Shown one piece after another: positions 13,348 through 16,671 of a stretch of 16,671 bases of DNA. This stretch comes from CAIUMH01 sp037142475 (lineage in GTDB: Bacteria; Actinomycetota; Acidimicrobiia; Acidimicrobiales; RAAP-2): the NCBI GenBank assembly GCA_037142475.1, contig JBAXAR010000038.1:1-16671 (forward strand), in the 5' to 3' direction. The position numbers were made by a program, and so were the translations under genes. The notes under the pieces were generated by a model that was given only the letters and a program-made list of their open reading frames with translations, did no database searches and was not told the origin of the DNA. Positions within the stretch are counted from its first letter, which is position 1, and each line of letters begins with the position of its first letter.

Positions 13348-14687
13348 GTCGCGCTGGCAGCGACGATTGCCGCGCACAGCACGTCGAGGCCGTCGTCGAG
13401 GAGTTCGTCACCGATGGTGAGGGGCGGAAGCAGCCGAAGCACGTTGCCGTAGGTACCGCAACTGAGGACGACGACACCCTCTGCTGCGCAGGCAGCAACA
13501 ACCGCCTTCGTCATCTGGGCGTCGGGCTCAAGCGTGCCTGGCCGGGTCAGCTCAAGCGCCATCATCGCCCCTCGTCCCCTGATCTCGGCGATGGCAGGAA
13601 CCTCGCGGGCAAGAGGCGTCACCCGTGCCGTGATCCGCTCCCCGAGGTACAGCGCCCGACTGCAGAGATCCTCGGAGCGCATGACCGCAATCGAGGCCAG
13701 AGCGGCGGCGGCAGCAACGGGGTTCCCGCCATAGGTGCCACCAAGGCCACCAGGGTGAACGGCGTCCATGAGATCTCGCCGACCGGTCACTGCGGCAAGC
13801 GGCATCCCCGCGGCGATTCCTTTGGCCGTGGTGATCAGGTCAGGGATGACCCCCTCGTCCTCGCAGGCGAACCAGGAGCCGGTTCGACAGAACCCGGTCT
13901 GGACCTCGTCAGCGATGAAGACTGAGCCATTCTGTGTCGCCCACTCAGCCAGTGCCGGGAGGAACCCGGCAGCGGGGGTGATGAAACCACCCTCACCCTG
14001 AATGGGCTCGATGAGGATGGCCGCCACATTGTGAGCACCGACGAGGGTCTCGATCGCTGAGATCGCCTCGGCGGCAGCCGAGGCCCCGCTGAGTCCTCCG
14101 TCGCGCAGCGGATACGACGCAGCGACGCGATAGATCTCCGGAGCAAAGGGGCCGAATCGATCCTTGTAGGGCATGTTCTTTGCCGTCAGGGCCATCGTGA
14201 GGTTGGTCCGGCCGTGGTAGGCGTTGTCGAAGACGACAATGGCGGGACGGCCCGTGGCGAGACGAGCGACCTTGACGGCGTTCTCCACCGCTTCGGCGCC
14301 TGAGTTGAAGAGGGCCGAGGATTTCTCGTGATCCCCTGGGGTGAGCTCATTGAGGGCCTCTGCGACCGCCACGTACTCCTCATAGGGCGTCACCATGAAA
14401 CAGGTGTGGTTGAAGTCGGCCGCCTGTTCAGCGATGGCACGAGCGACCGCAGGGTGGGCGTGGCCGACGGAGCACACGGCGATACCGGCACCGAGATCGA
14501 TCAATTGATTGCCATCGACGTCAACGAGGATCGAGCCCGATCCTCGTTCGATGAAGGCCGCCAGGCCGGAACTGACGCCGGCGGACACAGCGCTCACCCG
14601 TCGAGCGGTGAGTGCTCGTGAGCGAGGTCCGGGGATCTCAGTGGCCAGAATCCTGCGTTGTTCGATCTCGTCTCGGTGCTCGCTCAT
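13344..14687 (-). CDS. gabT: 4-aminobutyrate aminotransferase (class III PLP aminotransferase)
   Basis: 447 residues. Diagnostic stretches are IPGPRSRALTARR (18-30), DVDGNQLIDLGAGIAV (56-71), HTCFMVTPYE (94-103), the PLP phosphate-binding SGAEA (129-133), IEPIQGEGG (226-234, Glu227), ADEVQTGFCRTG (259-270, Asp260 contacting the PLP nitrogen) and TTAKGIAAGMPLAAV (286-300), with Lys289 as the Schiff-base lysine. The N-terminal half resembles actinobacterial GabT closely. It transfers the amino group of GABA to 2-oxoglutarate, giving succinic semialdehyde and glutamate. No succinate-semialdehyde dehydrogenase is adjacent; the ALDH at 10279 is too diverged to assign that role. The ATG at 14687 has a GAGGAG ribosome site. 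Related omega-amino acid aminotransferases are the main alternative. Its stop overlaps that of the marP-like gene. Confidence 0.88.
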   Translation of the reverse strand: MSEHRDEIEQRRILATEIPGPRSRALTARRVSAVSAGVSSGLAAFIERGSGSILVDVDGNQLIDLGAGIAVCSVGHAHPAVARAIAEQAADFNHTCFMVTPYEEYVAVAEALNELTPGDHEKSSALFNSGAEAVENAVKVARLATGRPAIVVFDNAYHGRTNLTMALTAKNMPYKDRFGPFAPEIYRVAASYPLRDGGLSGASAAAEAISAIETLVGAHNVAAILIEPIQGEGGFITPAAGFLPALAEWATQNGSVFIADEVQTGFCRTGSWFACEDEGVIPDLITTAKGIAAGMPLAAVTGRRDLMDAVHPGGLGGTYGGNPVAAAAALASIAVMRSEDLCSRALYLGERITARVTPLAREVPAIAEIRGRGAMMALELTRPGTLEPDAQMTKAVVAACAAEGVVVLSCGTYGNVLRLLPPLTIGDELLDDGLDVLCAAIVAASAT

Positions 14688-14775
14688 CGGCTCCTCGTTC
14701 GCTCGTCGTCAGGGTCCGTGACTGCGTTAGGACCGCCGTGCTCGCCGAGGGGACCGTGGGCCACAGCGAGCGCGA

Positions 14776-14808
14776 CCACCTGCACACAGCGGTGCTGTGA
14801 GCAGGTGG
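14776..14808 (-). terminator. Long hairpin downstream of tRNA-Ser(CGA)
   Basis: Two 15-base arms (14776-14790 and 14794-14808) pair except for one A/A mismatch, around a 3-base loop. The outer part is CCACCTGC/GCAGGTGG. It begins 13 bases beyond the tRNA 3' end on the minus strand and lies before gabT. It fits a GC-rich terminator for the tRNA transcript; no T run follows. If read-through occurs it would sit in the gabT leader. Confidence 0.6.
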
Positions 14809-14821
14809 CACGCCCTGCGAG

Positions 14822-14906
14822 CGGAGAGGGTGGGATTTGAACCCACGGTGCCCGTAGACACAACGGTTTTCGAGACCGTCCCATTCGGCCGCTCTGGCAC
14901 CCCTCC
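14822..14906 (-). tRNA. tRNA-Ser, anticodon CGA
   Basis: The minus strand folds as an 85-base class II tRNA. The acceptor GGAGGGG pairs with CCTCTCC (one G-U), the anticodon arm is ACGGT-CTCGAAA-ACCGT, a long variable arm follows, and the T arm is GTGGG-TTCAAAT-CCCAC. The discriminator is G73, as expected for serine. The anticodon CGA is at 14870-14872 on the plus strand, reading UCG codons. The 3' CCA is not encoded (CTC follows). A TAGGAT -10-like box lies 7 bases upstream. Confidence 0.96.
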
Positions 14907-14913
14907 GTCGACG

Positions 14914-14919
14914 ATCCTA
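14914..14919 (-). promoter_or_regulatory. -10-like box upstream of tRNA-Ser(CGA)
   Basis: On the minus strand TAGGAT occurs 7 bases before the first base of the tRNA, identical to the -10 of the tetR promoter. The -35 position at 17 bases spacing reads GGAACC rather than TTGACA, so promoter class is uncertain. If used, the tRNA would have almost no 5' leader. Confidence 0.4.
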
Positions 14920-14954
14920 TCGCTCACCGGCGACCGGGTTCCGACGCCATGCGG

Positions 14955-14982
14955 TTGGCCCGAGCCGTGCCTGCGGTACTCT
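14955..14982 (+). promoter_or_regulatory. Possible promoter of the desaturase gene
   Basis: TTGGCC (14955-14960) and TACTCT (14977-14982) are separated by 16 bases and match the -35 TTG and -10 TANNNT patterns. The start codon is at 15032, leaving a leader of about 40 bases that contains a normal ribosome site. Confidence 0.35.
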
Positions 14983-15031
14983 CAGAGTCAGCGGCGGGGC
15001 CAGGGTCCCGCTATGAAGCCGAGAGGCCGCA

Positions 15032-16150
15032 ATGACCCCACCACCAGAGGCCGCAGTCGTCGAGCCAGTTCTCGAGCGATCCGGTTCCCTCAAGCCCGTG
15101 ATCGACGCTCTGCCCGACGCCGTCTACGACAACCCCACCTGGAAGGGAATGGCGTACTTCCTGCGCGACGCAGGCCTGTACCTCGGCCTTCTCGCCGCAC
15201 TTGTCTTCGTCTCGAACATCTTCGCGGTCGCTGCTCTCGAAGTGGTCATGGCGCTGGTGGTCTCGGGACTGTTCATCATTGGTCACGACTCTGCCCATGG
15301 CGCCCTGTTCAACACGAAGCGCCGCAACAACGTGATTGGTCGCCTCGGGATGCTCCCGAGCCTGCACGTCTACGAGGGTTGGCAGCTCGGTCACAACCGG
15401 GTCCACCACGCCTTCACTGTTCGCCAGGGCTACGACTTCGTCTGGCACCCCGTCAGCCCGCAGCAGTACGCAGCGCTGGGATGGTGGCGTCGCCTTGTCC
15501 ACCGCATCGAGTGGTCGTGGGTGGGCTCGGGTGCCTATTACATCCACCAGATCTGGATCAAAAAGATGATGGTGGGGAAGAACCCTTCTCGCTGGGCCAA
15601 AGCGATTCGACGTGACCGTTGGGCCGTGACCGGGTTCTTCCTGGGGATGCTGGCCGTCTTCTCGACCATTGGAGTCCTGCTCGGAAACTCGTTCTTCGGG
15701 ATTCTCTGGCTCGATGTCCGCACGGTGATCCTGCCGTTCGTCGGCTTCACTTGGGTCATCGGCGCAGCGGTCCACGTCCACCACGTCGCCCCGGATATCC
15801 GTTGGTGGAAGAAGGCCGAATGGACAAAGTTCAAGGCCCAGATGGAAGGCACCACCGTGCTGCGGGTGCCAAAGGGAATCAACTTCTTCTTGCATTGGAT
15901 CATGGTCCACGTCCCGCACCACGTCGACATGCGGGTCCCGATGTACAACCTCGAAGCCGCCGCCGAAGCCATTGAAGAGGCCTTCCCCGACACGGTGGTC
16001 GACAAGAAGCTCCGCTTCCGGGACTACTTGGGGAACACGATGCGCTGCAAGCTCTATGACTTCGACGGTGGCACCGGTTGGTACACCTACGCACAGGGAC
16101 GCAAGATCGTCCGGGGTTCAGCCCCGCTTGTCAGCGAAGAAGCGCTGTAG
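15032..16150 (+). CDS. Membrane fatty acid desaturase
   Basis: 372 residues with the di-iron histidine clusters of membrane desaturases: HDSAH (85-89), HNRVHH (121-126) and HVPHH (293-297). A further HVHH (248-251) lies on the same side of the last helix pair. Membrane segments are at about 46-66, 69-84, 200-219 and 229-247. These enzymes introduce a cis double bond in an acyl chain using O2 and an electron donor such as ferredoxin. The overall pattern (LPSLHVYEGWQLGH before box 2, HVPHHVDMRVPMYNL around box 3) resembles the omega-6/delta-12 type more than the stearoyl-CoA type, but regiospecificity cannot be read. The second box has three residues between the first His and the HH pair. The ATG at 15032 follows GAGAGG by five bases. 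Its last 33 bases overlap the end of convergent tadA. Confidence 0.9.
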   Translation: MTPPPEAAVVEPVLERSGSLKPVIDALPDAVYDNPTWKGMAYFLRDAGLYLGLLAALVFVSNIFAVAALEVVMALVVSGLFIIGHDSAHGALFNTKRRNNVIGRLGMLPSLHVYEGWQLGHNRVHHAFTVRQGYDFVWHPVSPQQYAALGWWRRLVHRIEWSWVGSGAYYIHQIWIKKMMVGKNPSRWAKAIRRDRWAVTGFFLGMLAVFSTIGVLLGNSFFGILWLDVRTVILPFVGFTWVIGAAVHVHHVAPDIRWWKKAEWTKFKAQMEGTTVLRVPKGINFFLHWIMVHVPHHVDMRVPMYNLEAAAEAIEEAFPDTVVDKKLRFRDYLGNTMRCKLYDFDGGTGWYTYAQGRKIVRGSAPLVSEEAL

Positions 16151-16588
16151 GAGTTCGCTCGACTCTTCGCCACGAACTCCGACGGTGACGTCGATCTCGT
16201 GGTTGAGGCGAGGGTCGCTCAGCAGGTTGTAGCGCGAGCCGACCGCTCCGGCCTTCTCATCCATCGCCCCTAGGACCACTCGCTTGACGCGGGCATGCAC
16301 CAAGGCCCCGGCGCACATTGCACAGGGCTCGAGGGTGACCACCACGGTGACGTCATCGAGGCGCCAGCGACCGAGAGCCGCTGCGGCCTCTCGGAGGACG
16401 AGAATTTCGGCGTGGGCGGTGGGATCGGTATCGCTCTCTCTGCGGTTCCCTGCAGCAGCGATCACCCGACCGTCTCGCAGGGCGACTGCCCCGACGGGCA
16501 CATCACCCGCAACGCCTGCCCGCCGTGCCTCATCGAGGGCCAGGGCCATCGCACCGTCATCGCTCCACTGCTCACCTGTGGCGTTCAT
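16118..16588 (-). CDS. tadA: tRNA-specific adenosine deaminase
   Basis: 156 residues from the ATG at 16588 (MNATGEQWSDDGAM). It has the zinc deaminase motifs HAE (59-61; His59 zinc ligand, Glu61 proton shuttle) and PCAMC (88-92; Cys89 and Cys92 zinc ligands). The family context is VPVGAV (30-35), TLEPCAMCAGALVHARVKRVVLGA and a C-terminal SRYNLLSDPRLNHEI region, which separates TadA from cytidine and guanine deaminases. It converts A34 to inosine in tRNA-Arg(ACG). The frame continues upstream to 16645, but that part lies inside a tRNA gene. The ATG at 16588 restores the usual first helix. An internal ATG at codon 14 is the alternative start. There is no ribosome site: the start codon is one base after the CCA of tRNA-Ser(GGA), which implies cotranscription and a leaderless message after tRNA processing. 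The 3' end overlaps the desaturase gene by 33 bases. Confidence 0.93.
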   Translation of the reverse strand: MNATGEQWSDDGAMALALDEARRAGVAGDVPVGAVALRDGRVIAAAGNRRESDTDPTAHAEILVLREAAAALGRWRLDDVTVVVTLEPCAMCAGALVHARVKRVVLGAMDEKAGAVGSRYNLLSDPRLNHEIDVTVGVRGEESSELLQRFFADKRG

Positions 16589-16589
16589 G

Positions 16590-16671
16590 TGGCGGAGGCG
16601 GTGGGATTTGAACCCACGGTGAGTTTCCCCACACACGATTTCCAATCGTGCCGATTCGGCCGCTCTCGCAC
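16590..16671 (-). tRNA. tRNA-Ser, anticodon GGA, 5' end cut by the window edge
   Basis: The minus strand gives a class II serine tRNA: D arm with GAGCGGCCGAAT, anticodon arm CACGA-TTGGAAA-TCGTG, a long variable arm, T arm GTGGG-TTCAAAT-CCCAC, then CGCCTCC, discriminator G and an encoded CCA (16592-16590). The anticodon GGA is at 16641-16643 on the plus strand. The 5' acceptor strand, expected to pair with CGCCTCC, lies beyond the window. Its T arm and D arm match those of tRNA-Ser(CGA). tadA starts one base after the CCA. Confidence 0.95.

Noticed and set aside
14797..15615. Long plus-strand open frame whose peptide begins with an RVGFEPT-like stretch
   Set aside because: It is the antisense translation of tRNA-Ser(CGA) followed by an out-of-frame reading of the desaturase gene. 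Such peptides are a well-known artefact of tRNA-Ser genes.
16284..16622. Plus-strand open frame ending in RRRWDLNPR
   Set aside because: Antisense to tadA and then to tRNA-Ser(GGA); another tRNA artefact.
14822..16671. Serine tRNA genes as attachment sites for an integrated element
   Set aside because: No integrase, direct repeat of a tRNA 3' end outside the tRNAs, or cargo genes are present. The shared 21-base stretch is simply the common T-arm region of two serine tRNAs.
1..16671. CRISPR arrays, insertion sequences, toxin-antitoxin pairs, restriction or other defence genes
   Set aside because: No repeat-spacer pattern, transposase motifs, terminal inverted repeats or recognisable defence proteins were found. 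All large frames are accounted for by housekeeping or metabolic families.

Overview
The window looks like ordinary chromosome from a high-GC Gram-positive bacterium of the Actinomycetota. Lineage clues are an F420/flavin-type luciferase-like oxidoreductase, a MarP-type membrane serine protease, a GAP-family (sulfolipid-addressing type) membrane protein, a DUF2510 (WYPDP..WWDG..W) protein, many GTG starts and several promoters that seem to feed leaderless mRNAs. An acidimicrobial or other non-model actinobacterium would fit, but that is an inference. Coding density is very high: the largest gene-free gap is about 150 bases (12025-12174). I see no integrase, transposase, CRISPR array, phage gene or compositional island.

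Layout, left to right. (1) 2-439, plus: the 3' end of an unrecognised membrane protein, convergent with (2) a minus-strand group trxA (3895-3527), a secreted CocE/NonD-type hydrolase (3423-1135) and a GAP-family membrane protein (1104-436). (3) 4012-5894, plus: a TetR-family regulator translationally coupled to a cytoplasmic beta-propeller-like protein, driven by a clear leaderless promoter. (4) 6021-6452, plus: a stand-alone CBS-pair protein with a strong inverted repeat in its leader and a 15-bp hairpin over its stop codon. (5) 10168-6501, minus: a probable four-gene operon of LLM oxidoreductase, DUF2510/DUF4328 membrane protein, nitrobindin-like beta-barrel protein and acyl-CoA dehydrogenase. 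An atypical aldehyde dehydrogenase (10279-12024, plus) is divergent from it. (6) 12175-13347, plus: MarP-like protease, convergent with gabT (14687-13344, minus). (7) tRNA-Ser(CGA), minus, with a hairpin behind it. (8) A membrane fatty-acid desaturase (15032-16150, plus) that overlaps the 3' end of tadA (16588-16118, minus). tadA starts one base after the encoded CCA of a second tRNA, tRNA-Ser(GGA), which is cut by the right window edge.

Taken together, the genes suggest lipid and carbonyl metabolism (desaturase, acyl-CoA dehydrogenase, ALDH, LLM oxidoreductase), GABA/amino-acid turnover, redox and acid-stress functions and tRNA maturation. Nothing here is clearly a new defence or mobile system. 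The most interesting signals are at the level of gene expression: leaderless promoters, GTGA start/stop overlaps, two convergent gene pairs that share a palindromic CTAG for both stop codons, and the tRNA-Ser(GGA)-CCA-C-ATG junction ahead of tadA.
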